Source: an uncultured Pelagibacteraceae bacterium (GTDB lineage: Bacteria > Pseudomonadota > Alphaproteobacteria > Pelagibacterales > Pelagibacteraceae). From it: a stretch of DNA of 40,466 nt. Below are positions 17,614 to 24,457 of this stretch, piece after piece (the first letter of the stretch is position 1; each line of letters opens with the position of its first letter). The stretch is from positions 1-40,466 of the forward strand of contig CACJSX010000006.1 of NCBI GenBank assembly GCA_902596185.1, written 5' to 3'. The translations under genes and the position numbers were made by a program. Under the pieces are notes generated by a model, which was not told where the DNA came from, made no database searches, and saw nothing but the letters and a program-made list of their open reading frames with translations.

Positions 17614-18741
17614 ATGGCTAAAAGAGACTATTACGATGTCCTAGGCGTTAATAAAAGCGCAAGTCCTGAAGAATTAAAATCCGCATACCGAAAATTAGCT
17701 GTTAAATATCATCCAGATAAAAATCCTGGTGACTCTAAGGCTGAAGAGAAATTTAAAGAAGCTAGTGAAGCTTACGGAATACTTTCAGACAAAGAAAAGA
17801 AACAAAATTACGATAACTTTGGTCATGCAGCATTTGAAAATGGTGGGGGAAGATCAGGTGGGGGTTTTGGTGGCTTTGGCGGTACAGATTTTTCAGATAT
17901 ATTTGAGGATTTTTTTGGAGATTTCGGTGGTGGTGGAAGATCAAGAAATAGACGATCAAATAACAGAGGTTCAGACTTAAGATATGATTTATCAATCACT
18001 CTCGAGGAAGCTTATAATGGAAAAAAACAAGACATAAAGTTTTCAACATCAGAACAGTGTGGTACTTGTAAAGGAAATGGCTCTAAACCAGGCTATTCAC
18101 CAGACAGATGCTCATATTGTGGAGGTAATGGTAGAATAAGATCAAATCAAGGCTTCTTTACTGTTCAACAAACATGTCCTCAATGTAATGGAAATGGTGA
18201 AGAAATAACAAACCCTTGTACTGATTGCAACGGTCAAGGTAAGAAACAAACATCTAAGAAAATTTCAGTGACCATTCCTAAGGGTGTTGATGACGGAACA
18301 AGAATTAGACTGGCAGGAAAAGGTGAGGCTGGAAGTAGAGGTGGAGCAACAGGTGATCTATATTTATTTATTAATGTTCACTCTCATGATTTATTTAAAA
18401 GATCGGATGAAAATTTATTTTTTGAATTTCCTCTATCACTAGCTGACGCTGCTTTAGGAACAACTATCGAAATTCCAACTATAGACGGTGGAAAAGCAAA
18501 AATAAAAATCCCAGACGGAACTCAGAATGGTAAACAATTCAGGTTAAAAGGTAAAGGAATGCCATTTATGAAAAGAGGAGATTTTGGTGATTTATATGTT
18601 CAAGTAAAAACAGAAGTTCCTGTATACTTAAATAAAAAACAAAAAGAATTGCTGGAACAATTTAGAAAAATTGAAAACGATAAGTCAAATCCAAGTATTA
18701 AAAAATTTTTTCAAAAAGCAAAAGATTTCTGGAAGAATTAA
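17614..18741 (+). CDS. dnaJ: Chaperone DnaJ (Hsp40)
   Basis: Type I J-domain cochaperone that stimulates DnaK ATPase. The J domain (about 1-70) carries YHPDKNPG with the HPD tripeptide. A Gly/Phe-rich segment follows (about 75-115). The zinc domain has four CxxCxGxG repeats ([32 protein letters not shown]), and the C-terminal substrate-binding domains run to 375. I start at the ATG 17614; the in-frame TTG just before it adds one residue and is unlikely. GGGG at 17603-17606 is a plausible ribosome binding site. Confidence 0.97.
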   Translation: MAKRDYYDVLGVNKSASPEELKSAYRKLAVKYHPDKNPGDSKAEEKFKEASEAYGILSDKEKKQNYDNFGHAAFENGGGRSGGGFGGFGGTDFSDIFEDFFGDFGGGGRSRNRRSNNRGSDLRYDLSITLEEAYNGKKQDIKFSTSEQCGTCKGNGSKPGYSPDRCSYCGGNGRIRSNQGFFTVQQTCPQCNGNGEEITNPCTDCNGQGKKQTSKKISVTIPKGVDDGTRIRLAGKGEAGSRGGATGDLYLFINVHSHDLFKRSDENLFFEFPLSLADAALGTTIEIPTIDGGKAKIKIPDGTQNGKQFRLKGKGMPFMKRGDFGDLYVQVKTEVPVYLNKKQKELLEQFRKIENDKSNPSIKKFFQKAKDFWKN

Positions 18742-18818
18742 TTACAATTACATCTATTTTTATTGGTGCGGTAACAGTTATTAGTAGCTTTATTTATATT
18801 TTATATAAAGTAGTATGA
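18729..18818 (+). other. Possible tiny membrane peptide ORF downstream of dnaJ
   Basis: In the 115-base gap after dnaJ, one frame overlapping the dnaJ 3' end stays open to a TGA at 18816-18818. It reads as a single hydrophobic helix (ITSIFIGAVTVISSFIYILY) ending in KVV. No ATG is available; CTG at 18729 or ATT codons would have to start it. The composition looks like a real membrane segment rather than random AT-rich DNA. It could equally be a remnant of a lost gene. Unverified. Confidence 0.2.
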
Positions 18819-18856
18819 ATTAAATCATAATAATATATAAAATTTAATAATACCTA

Positions 18857-19693
18857 ATGATTATCTGGATTGCTTCATATCCTAAGAGTGGAAATACTTG
18901 GGTAAGAACCTTTCTTTCAAATATACTATATAGCGAAGATGGTATAAATGATTTTTCAAAACTTGAGAAAATTTCTCAATTTCCAAATAGAGAGCATTTT
19001 AAAAAATTTGTTAAAGATTTTCAAAAAATTAGTGAAATTTATAGTAATTGGAAAGATATTCAAGATTATATAAATTTGGATAATAGAATAAAATTATTTA
19101 AAACTCATCATGTAAATTGTAAAATAAAAAACTATTCATTTACAGATAACTCTAATTCCCTGGGAGTGATCTATATTGTTAGAGACCCTAGAACTGTTTT
19201 AGTATCATTAAAAAATCATTTTATGCTTAATGACTTTGATGAAGCTAAAAAATTTATTCTAAATGAAAAGAACTGGGTAGGCTTTAACTTCGATGAAAAT
19301 AATAAAAATCTTTTAAGTAAAGTACCAACACTCATTAGTTCCTGGAGAGTAAATTACTTGTCTTGGAAAAATAAAATACAGAATTATTTATTAATAAAAT
19401 ACGAGGATTTAATCGCTGATCCAAATGAACAATTTTATAAAATCACAGAATATTTGGAGAAATTAATGAAATGTAAATTTGATAAATCAAAAATTGATAA
19501 TGCTATAAAATCAACATCTTTCGATGAGCTTCAAAAACTCGAAAAAAAAGGATATTTTAACGAATATGACAAAGAAACAAAATTTTTTAACTTAGGACCG
19601 AAAAATGATTGGAAAACTATGTTAAACGACGAGATTGTAAGTGAAATAAATTTAAAATTTAAAAGTGAAATGATAGAATTAGGTTATTTGTAA
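18857..19693 (+). CDS. Sulfotransferase domain protein
   Basis: Predicted PAPS-dependent sulfotransferase. The 5'-phosphosulfate-binding loop is YPKSGNTWVR at residues 8-17. The 3'-phosphate-binding region is YIVRDPRTVLVSLKNHF at about 106-122, and LLIKYEDLIADP lies near 175-187. The 278-residue length matches single-domain sulfotransferases. There is no signal peptide, so it is cytoplasmic; the acceptor is unknown (surface glycan, lipid or small molecule). It sits between dnaJ and dapB, where I would expect no such gene, and ends 4 bases before dapB, so it may be cotranscribed with it. Acquisition by transfer is possible, although its base composition looks like that of its neighbours. Confidence 0.85.
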   Translation: MIIWIASYPKSGNTWVRTFLSNILYSEDGINDFSKLEKISQFPNREHFKKFVKDFQKISEIYSNWKDIQDYINLDNRIKLFKTHHVNCKIKNYSFTDNSNSLGVIYIVRDPRTVLVSLKNHFMLNDFDEAKKFILNEKNWVGFNFDENNKNLLSKVPTLISSWRVNYLSWKNKIQNYLLIKYEDLIADPNEQFYKITEYLEKLMKCKFDKSKIDNAIKSTSFDELQKLEKKGYFNEYDKETKFFNLGPKNDWKTMLNDEIVSEINLKFKSEMIELGYL

Positions 19694-19697
19694 AAAT

Positions 19698-20474
19698 ATG
19701 AAAAAAATTAATTTATTGATTTCAGGTTGTATGGGTAGAATGGGAAAACAACTGATAAAATCATCAAAAAAAAATAAAAATTTTAAATTAGTTGCACTTA
19801 CAGAGAGCTCTATAATTAATAAAAAAATAAATGGGATTAAGCCAGAATTAAATTCTGATAAAGCTTTAAAAAAAACTGATGTAGTTATTGATTTTACTGT
19901 TCCTAATTGTACTTTAGAAATTCTGAAAATAGCCTCGAAACTAAAAAAAAAAGTAGTAATTGGAACCACTGGATTTACTAGGAGCCAAGAGAGTCAAATT
20001 AAAAAATATTCAAAGAAAATACCTATTTTAAAAGCTGGCAATATGAGTTTAGGAGTAAATTTATTAATGTATTTAACTGAGATTACATCAAAATCATTAA
20101 ATGATGAATATTTAAGTAAAATATTTGAAGTTCACCACAAACACAAAAAAGATTATCCCTCTGGAACTGCCTTAATGCTTGGAAAAGGAATTGCTGATGG
20201 AAAAAATAAAAGTCTATATAATTTAATTGGCAAAAAATTTTTAAATAAAAAATCATTTCCTTATGGAAAGAAAATTAATTTTAACTCAATTAGAAAAGGT
20301 GAAATTATTGGAGAACACGAAGTAAAATTTTCAAGCGGAAAAGAAATAATTACATTAAACCATGAGGCTTTTGATAGAGCACTATACTCAGACGGTGCTT
20401 TAACTGCTTCTAAATGGTTAATGAAAAAAAGACCTGGATTATACTCTATGAGAGACTTGCTTAATTTTTCATAA
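19698..20474 (+). CDS. dapB: 4-hydroxy-tetrahydrodipicolinate reductase
   Basis: Reduces 4-hydroxytetrahydrodipicolinate with NAD(P)H in the diaminopimelate/lysine pathway. The N-terminal Rossmann motif is ISGCMGRMGKQ (about 8-18). GTTGFTRSQ lies near 94-102, and the substrate-binding signature EVHHKHKKDYPSGTAL near 143-158 includes the catalytic His and Lys. Length 258 is slightly below the usual 270. It overlaps nth by one base (TAATG), which suggests translational coupling. Diaminopimelate also feeds peptidoglycan synthesis. Confidence 0.95.
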   Translation: MKKINLLISGCMGRMGKQLIKSSKKNKNFKLVALTESSIINKKINGIKPELNSDKALKKTDVVIDFTVPNCTLEILKIASKLKKKVVIGTTGFTRSQESQIKKYSKKIPILKAGNMSLGVNLLMYLTEITSKSLNDEYLSKIFEVHHKHKKDYPSGTALMLGKGIADGKNKSLYNLIGKKFLNKKSFPYGKKINFNSIRKGEIIGEHEVKFSSGKEIITLNHEAFDRALYSDGALTASKWLMKKRPGLYSMRDLLNFS

Positions 20475-21127
20475 TGAATGAAAAACAAAAAGCAAGAATT
20501 ATAATTAAAACTTTAAACAAAATTTATCCTAAAGCTCCAGTTCCTCTAAAAAGTAAAAATACTTTTACTCTTTTAATTTCTGTTCTTCTTTCAGCTCAAT
20601 GTACTGATGTAAATGTGAACAATGTAACAAAAGATATATATCCAAAATATTTTAAACCAGAACATTTTGTGAAATTAGGAAGAAAAAAAATTGAAAAACT
20701 AATCAAAAGAATTGGTATTTTTAGAGTTAAAGCAAAAAGCATTTACTTAATGTCAAAAAAAGTTTTGGAAAAACATAATGGAAAGGTTCCTAAAACTTTT
20801 GAAGAACTAGAAAATCTTCCTGGCGTAGGTCATAAAACAGCTAGTGTAGTAATGTCTCAAGGTTTTGGATATTCGGCTTTTGCGGTTGATACTCATATTC
20901 ACAGACTTGCACAAAGATGGGGTTTAACAAGCGGAAAAAATGTTATTCAAACTGAAAAAGATTTAAAGAGAATTTTTCCAAAAAAAATATGGTCCAAACT
21001 TCACTTACAGATAATTTTTTACGGAAGAGAATACTGTAAAGCAAGAGACTGTTATGGTTTAACTTGTAAAATATGTACTACCTGCTACCCAAATAGAAAA
21101 AAACCTGTTATTACAAAAAAAGCTTAA
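20474..21127 (+). CDS. nth: Endonuclease III (base-excision DNA glycosylase/AP lyase)
   Basis: Removes oxidised pyrimidines and cleaves the abasic site. The helix-hairpin-helix is LENLPGVGHKTASVV with catalytic Lys121; the catalytic Asp is Asp139 in FAVDTHIHRL. The C-terminal cysteines are at 188, 193, 198, 201 and 204. The Escherichia coli cluster spacing is C-x6-C-x2-C-x5-C. Here 188, 198 and 204 fit that spacing, but the second ligand position (195) is Gly, so Cys193 or Cys201 must substitute if a 4Fe-4S cluster forms. Overall length (217) is normal. It is 1 base before the PfkB kinase gene. Confidence 0.94.
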   Translation: MNEKQKARIIIKTLNKIYPKAPVPLKSKNTFTLLISVLLSAQCTDVNVNNVTKDIYPKYFKPEHFVKLGRKKIEKLIKRIGIFRVKAKSIYLMSKKVLEKHNGKVPKTFEELENLPGVGHKTASVVMSQGFGYSAFAVDTHIHRLAQRWGLTSGKNVIQTEKDLKRIFPKKIWSKLHLQIIFYGREYCKARDCYGLTCKICTTCYPNRKKPVITKKA

Positions 21128-21128
21128 T

Positions 21129-22064
21129 ATGAAAATTTTAGGAATAGGAAACGCAATTGTAGATGTCATTTGTAAAGTTGAAGATAATTTTATTAAACAA
21201 AATAAACTTACAAAAAGTACAATGAAGTTATTTTTTGATGAAAATGAATTCAAAAATTTATTAACAAATCTTAAAATTGAAAAAACTGTTTCTGGAGGAT
21301 CTGTAGCAAACTCAATAGTTGGTATATCTCAACTAGGTGATGAGGTGGGCTTTATAGGTAAAGTTTCAGATGATGAGTTTGGAAGTAAATATGAAGAGGG
21401 ATTAAAAAAGGAAAATGTAAAATATTTTTATCGTAAAAAAAGAGAGGAGCTACCAACTGGCACTTGTTTAATATTAGTTACACCAGACTCTGAAAGAACA
21501 ATGTGTACATTTTTAGGAACGGCAGGAAAAATTAATGAAAATGATATTAGTTCTGATGCAATAAAAAAAAGTGAGATAATTTTTTTAGAAGGTTATTTAT
21601 GGGACGAAGGAGAGCCAAAAAAAGCATTTGATAAAGCAATTATTTGCGCAAACAAAGTTGCTATGTCACTTTCAGATCAGTTTTGTGTGGATAGACATAA
21701 ACTAGATTTTTTAAATTTGGTAAAAAATAAACTTGATATAACGTTTGCCAATGAACAAGAAATTACTTCATTGATTGAAGCAAAAAATTTTAATGAAGTT
21801 GTAAACTTTTCAAAACAACTCAATAAACTAGTAATTGTAACAAGGGGCGAAAAAGGAGCGATTGCAATTAACGGCGAAGAAATTGTTGAATGTGATATTA
21901 AAAAAAATTTGAAAATTGTTGATCTTACAGGCGCAGGAGATCTTTTTGCCGCTGGTTTTCTACACGGATACACTAATAATTTATCTACAAAAGATTGTCT
22001 TGAAAAAGGTACCGAAATGTCGTCGAGAGTAATCCAGCAAATTGGAGCAAGACTTGAAATTTAA
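21129..22064 (+). CDS. PfkB-family sugar/nucleoside kinase, adenosine kinase-like
   Basis: Ribokinase-fold kinase. The N-terminus MKILGIGNAIVDVICKV and GGSVANSIVGI (near 57) are typical of the adenosine kinase-like branch common in alphaproteobacteria. The C-terminal PfkB signature IVDLTGAGDLFAAGF (about 262-276) includes the catalytic Asp of GAGD. Length 311. The substrate could be adenosine or a related nucleoside or sugar; sequence alone does not decide. It is third in dapB-nth-kinase and converges on the ArfA-like gene, sharing TTAA as a double stop. Confidence 0.88.
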   Translation: MKILGIGNAIVDVICKVEDNFIKQNKLTKSTMKLFFDENEFKNLLTNLKIEKTVSGGSVANSIVGISQLGDEVGFIGKVSDDEFGSKYEEGLKKENVKYFYRKKREELPTGTCLILVTPDSERTMCTFLGTAGKINENDISSDAIKKSEIIFLEGYLWDEGEPKKAFDKAIICANKVAMSLSDQFCVDRHKLDFLNLVKNKLDITFANEQEITSLIEAKNFNEVVNFSKQLNKLVIVTRGEKGAIAINGEEIVECDIKKNLKIVDLTGAGDLFAAGFLHGYTNNLSTKDCLEKGTEMSSRVIQQIGARLEI

Positions 22065-22180
22065 TTTTTCTTTCTTTTAAAACTTCCCTTTCCTTTTTTT
22101 GGTTTAACTATTTTTGGTTTATACTTTTTTGTAAACAAATCTTTAGCTATTGGATTTTTCTTACTTGATTTGATAACCAT
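22061..22180 (-). CDS. arfA: ArfA-like alternative ribosome-rescue factor (39 aa)
   Basis: Very small gene read from the ATG at 22180-22178 to the TAA at 22063-22061. The protein is 39 residues and highly basic. NPIAKDLFTKKY (9-20) is followed by VKPKKGKGSFKRKK (25-38). The core KKGKGS(Y/F)xRK is the signature of ArfA, which enters ribosomes stalled on messages without a stop codon and recruits release factor 2. Escherichia coli ArfA has the same layout but is longer. The start codon overlaps the last 20 bases of the upstream winged-helix regulator gene, suggesting translational coupling. Its stop shares TTAA with the convergent kinase gene. I see no hairpin of the kind that truncates the E. 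coli arfA message. The assignment rests on a short motif, but the match is specific. Confidence 0.75.
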   Translation of the reverse strand: MVIKSSKKNPIAKDLFTKKYKPKIVKPKKGKGSFKRKKN

Positions 22181-22718
22181 TTTTTTTACTTAGAATAAAT
22201 TCATTGTCACCAAAAACATTTAAAATTTTTTTTCTCAAACGATAAATATGCGTTTCAACTGTATGTGTTTCTATATCAGATTGATAACTCCAAACTTTTT
22301 TTTGTAATTCATCAATGCTGACTGGTTTATTTGAGTTTGATAAATAAGTAATCGTGTTAATTTCTTTTTCAGTCAACTTAAGCTTGGTATTGTTTTTAAG
22401 CATTTCTCTTGAATTTAAATCTATATTATACTTATTAATTTTTACTTCAGATTGACTACTGAATTGTAGTTTTAAAAATTCAATGTTTATCTTTTCAATT
22501 AATTTAAAGATATTAATTGGCATCTTGTCTAAAACAAACTGGTTACCGATATTTAAATGTTTTTTATTTGATATAATTAAATAATTACCAAGATTTTTTA
22601 TTGTATCATTTAGAGAATTCTCTTTTTCTAGAAAAATGATATCAAAGTTTAAATCTAAGTCTAGTTCTTCAAGGATATGATATAATGAATTAAACTTATA
22701 TATTATTAAATTCTGCAT
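22161..22718 (-). CDS. OmpR-type winged-helix regulator with degenerate receiver
   Basis: The C-terminal half (about 95-185) is a Trans_reg_C winged helix: LKLTEKEINTITYLSNSNKP, then VETHIYRLRKKI (recognition helix) and the wing ending KKNGYQIK. The N-terminal 90 residues have receiver-like length and pattern (FDIIFLEKEN; LIISNKKH) but lack the acidic pair at the start. The position of the phosphorylated Asp appears to be Glu31. It is therefore probably an orphan, phosphorylation-independent regulator; no histidine kinase is nearby. The target is unknown. It diverges from the L,D-transpeptidase-like gene across 17 bases and overlaps arfA by 20 bases. Confidence 0.85.
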   Translation of the reverse strand: MQNLIIYKFNSLYHILEELDLDLNFDIIFLEKENSLNDTIKNLGNYLIISNKKHLNIGNQFVLDKMPINIFKLIEKINIEFLKLQFSSQSEVKINKYNIDLNSREMLKNNTKLKLTEKEINTITYLSNSNKPVSIDELQKKVWSYQSDIETHTVETHIYRLRKKILNVFGDNEFILSKKNGYQIK

Positions 22719-22735
22719 GCTTTAATAAAGAGAAT

Positions 22736-23230
22736 ATGACAATTTTTATAAAAAATAAACACACTCTTCAAATAGATCAATTTAAATTTAAGTGCTGTAT
22801 TGGAAAAAAAGGGTCAACAAATAATAAAAAAGAAGGAGATACAAAAACACCTAAAGGAACTTTTGAAATCGAGAATCTTTACTATAGAAAAGATAGAAAA
22901 AAAAAACCACTAACTTCACTTAAATGTATCCAGATTAAAAGTGGTATGGGTTGGTGTGATGATATTCGTTTTCCAAAAAATTATAATAAACTTATTAAAA
23001 TAAATAAAAAATTAAAATATGAGAAATTAAAAAGAAAAGATCATAAATATGACTTCTTGATACCAATTAAATATAACTTTAAAAAACCCGTTACTGGTTT
23101 AGGAAGTTGTATTTTTATTCATATAACTAAAAATTATAAACCTACAAGAGGTTGTGTTGCACTAATAGAAAAAGATTTTCTGATAATGCTAAAACTAATC
23201 AAAAAAAATTCAAAAATTAGAATTTTTTAA
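22736..23230 (+). CDS. L,D-transpeptidase catalytic-domain (YkuD-fold) protein
   Basis: Small stand-alone YkuD-type domain of 164 residues. The active-site region is GSCIFIHITKNYKPTRGCVAL, with His129 and the nucleophile Cys140 in the usual HxxxxxxxxxxGC(V/I) arrangement; earlier TKTPKGTFEI (36-45) is also a family block. No signal peptide or membrane segment is evident, which is odd for an enzyme that would crosslink peptidoglycan. Such short YkuD proteins form an uncharacterised subgroup. It could be exported by another route or act on a cytoplasmic substrate. It converges on yggS with a shared TTAA stop. Confidence 0.85.
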   Translation: MTIFIKNKHTLQIDQFKFKCCIGKKGSTNNKKEGDTKTPKGTFEIENLYYRKDRKKKPLTSLKCIQIKSGMGWCDDIRFPKNYNKLIKINKKLKYEKLKRKDHKYDFLIPIKYNFKKPVTGLGSCIFIHITKNYKPTRGCVALIEKDFLIMLKLIKKNSKIRIF

Positions 23231-23886
23231 GATCTCTGACCAAAAATACTTGATCCAATTCTTACAAAAGTTGATAAATGTTTAACAGCCAAAGAAAAAT
23301 CTGAAGACATTCCCATACTTAATTCGGTAAAACCCAGAGATTTATTTAATTGGTTCATTTCATGAAAATAATTTTCAGGATCAATATTGATTGGTGGAAT
23401 ACACATTAAGCCAATTAAATCAAGACCGATTTCTTTACAGTAAGACGATAAATTATTCACATCGTTTTTATTAATACCTGATTTTTGATTTTCATCACCA
23501 ATATTGACCTGCAAAAATATTTTTATCTTTTTGTTTATTTTTGTTTGTTCATCTAAAATTTTTTTTGCAAGTTTTACGCTATCAACAGAATGGATATAAT
23601 CAAATAATTGAACAGCAAATTTAACTTTATTTGTTTGTAATTTTCCGATCATATGTAATTTTATCTGTGAATTTATTTTTTTGATTTCTGTCCATTTATC
23701 AATAGCTTCCTGAACTTTATTTTCTCCAAAATCAATATGACCGTGCTCTATTAAAGGAGAAATTTGATCAATTTTGAATGTTTTTGAAACTGCAATAACT
23801 TTTGGATGATTAATAATCTTTGATTTATTTAAATTATCTTTAATATCTTTTTCAATATCTAATAAATTTTTGACGGTTTTATGCAT
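23227..23886 (-). CDS. yggS: YggS/PROSC-family pyridoxal-phosphate homeostasis protein
   Basis: Single-domain alanine-racemase-like barrel that binds PLP and buffers B6 vitamers and amino/keto-acid pools. VIAVSKTF near residues 30-37 carries the PLP-lysine. HGHIDFGENKVQEA, HMIGKLQTNK, FLQVNIG, IGLMCIPP and ELSMGMSSDF follow in family order, and FVRIGSSIFGQR closes it. I start at ATG 23886 (MHKTVKNLL), giving 219 residues; an upstream in-frame ATG at 23949 would add 21 residues lying inside the divergent ThiE-like gene. Its ATG lies in the hexamer ATGCAT, which also holds a possible start of that gene. Confidence 0.93.
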   Translation of the reverse strand: MHKTVKNLLDIEKDIKDNLNKSKIINHPKVIAVSKTFKIDQISPLIEHGHIDFGENKVQEAIDKWTEIKKINSQIKLHMIGKLQTNKVKFAVQLFDYIHSVDSVKLAKKILDEQTKINKKIKIFLQVNIGDENQKSGINKNDVNNLSSYCKEIGLDLIGLMCIPPINIDPENYFHEMNQLNKSLGFTELSMGMSSDFSLAVKHLSTFVRIGSSIFGQRS

Positions 23887-24441
23887 ATAAATGTTATGAG
23901 AAAATATTACTTTATTAATAAATTTGATACAAAAATTATAAGTAAGCAATCAATAAATACTGGCATTATTTATAGAAATTATGATTCTAAGAATAGATTG
24001 AACACTATTATCAAATTAAAGAATTACTGTAAAAAAAAAGGTTATAAATTTTTATTATCTAATAATACTAAATTAGCTATTAATTTAAATTTAGATGGGG
24101 CTTATATTCCTTCATTTAATAAAGAGTTAAATCATCTCTCATTTTCAATTAAAAAAAAATTTTTAATAATTGGTTCAGCTCACAATAATAAAGAAATTAA
24201 ATTAAAAGAAAAACAGGGTGTTAGTATTTTATTTTTATCATCAATATTTAAAAAAAATAAAAATTATTTGGGTTTAAATAAATTTAAATTGTTGACGAAT
24301 TTAACTCAAAAAAAAATTATAGCACTAGGTGGAATATCTAATAAAAATTTGAAATTACTTAATTTGACAGATTGTGTTGGTTTTGCCGGGATTTCTTTTT
24401 TCCAAAAAAAAACGGCCCCTAAAAAGGGGCCGTTTAAATAG
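23881..24441 (+). CDS. ThiE/TenI-like (thiamine phosphate synthase superfamily) protein, degenerate
   Basis: About 186 residues with the pattern of the TMP synthase/TenI barrel: GIIYRNYD near 29, LDGAYIP near 71 (compare DGVHLGQ in ThiE), IGSAHNNKE near 97 (compare GxSxH) and ALGGISNKN with CVGFAGISFF near 155-175. Several catalytic blocks are altered, so true thiamine phosphate synthase activity is doubtful. No other thiamine gene is in the window. The start may be ATG 23881 or, more like the family, ATG 23896 (MRKYYFINKF). The last codons (KKTAPKKGPFK) are written by the porin terminator hairpin, so the tail is probably not conserved for function. Confidence 0.7.
   Translation: MHINVMRKYYFINKFDTKIISKQSINTGIIYRNYDSKNRLNTIIKLKNYCKKKGYKFLLSNNTKLAINLNLDGAYIPSFNKELNHLSFSIKKKFLIIGSAHNNKEIKLKEKQGVSILFLSSIFKKNKNYLGLNKFKLLTNLTQKKIIALGGISNKNLKLLNLTDCVGFAGISFFQKKTAPKKGPFK
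24404..24435 (-). terminator. Strong intrinsic terminator of the porin gene
   Basis: A perfect 11-bp stem (24410-24420 with 24425-24435, core ACGGCCCCT/AGGGGCCGT) encloses an AAAA loop. On the minus strand it is followed by nine T (24412-24404), a textbook Rho-independent terminator about 25 bases beyond the porin stop. It is by far the most GC-rich hairpin I see in the window. On the plus strand it forms the end of the ThiE-like coding sequence and may act weakly in that direction too. Confidence 0.9.
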
Positions 24442-24457
24442 TCTCTTATACGTTTAA

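Noticed and set aside
23887..23949. Upstream ATG at 23949 for yggS
   Set aside because: The 21 added residues lie inside the ThiE-like gene and are not part of the YggS family.
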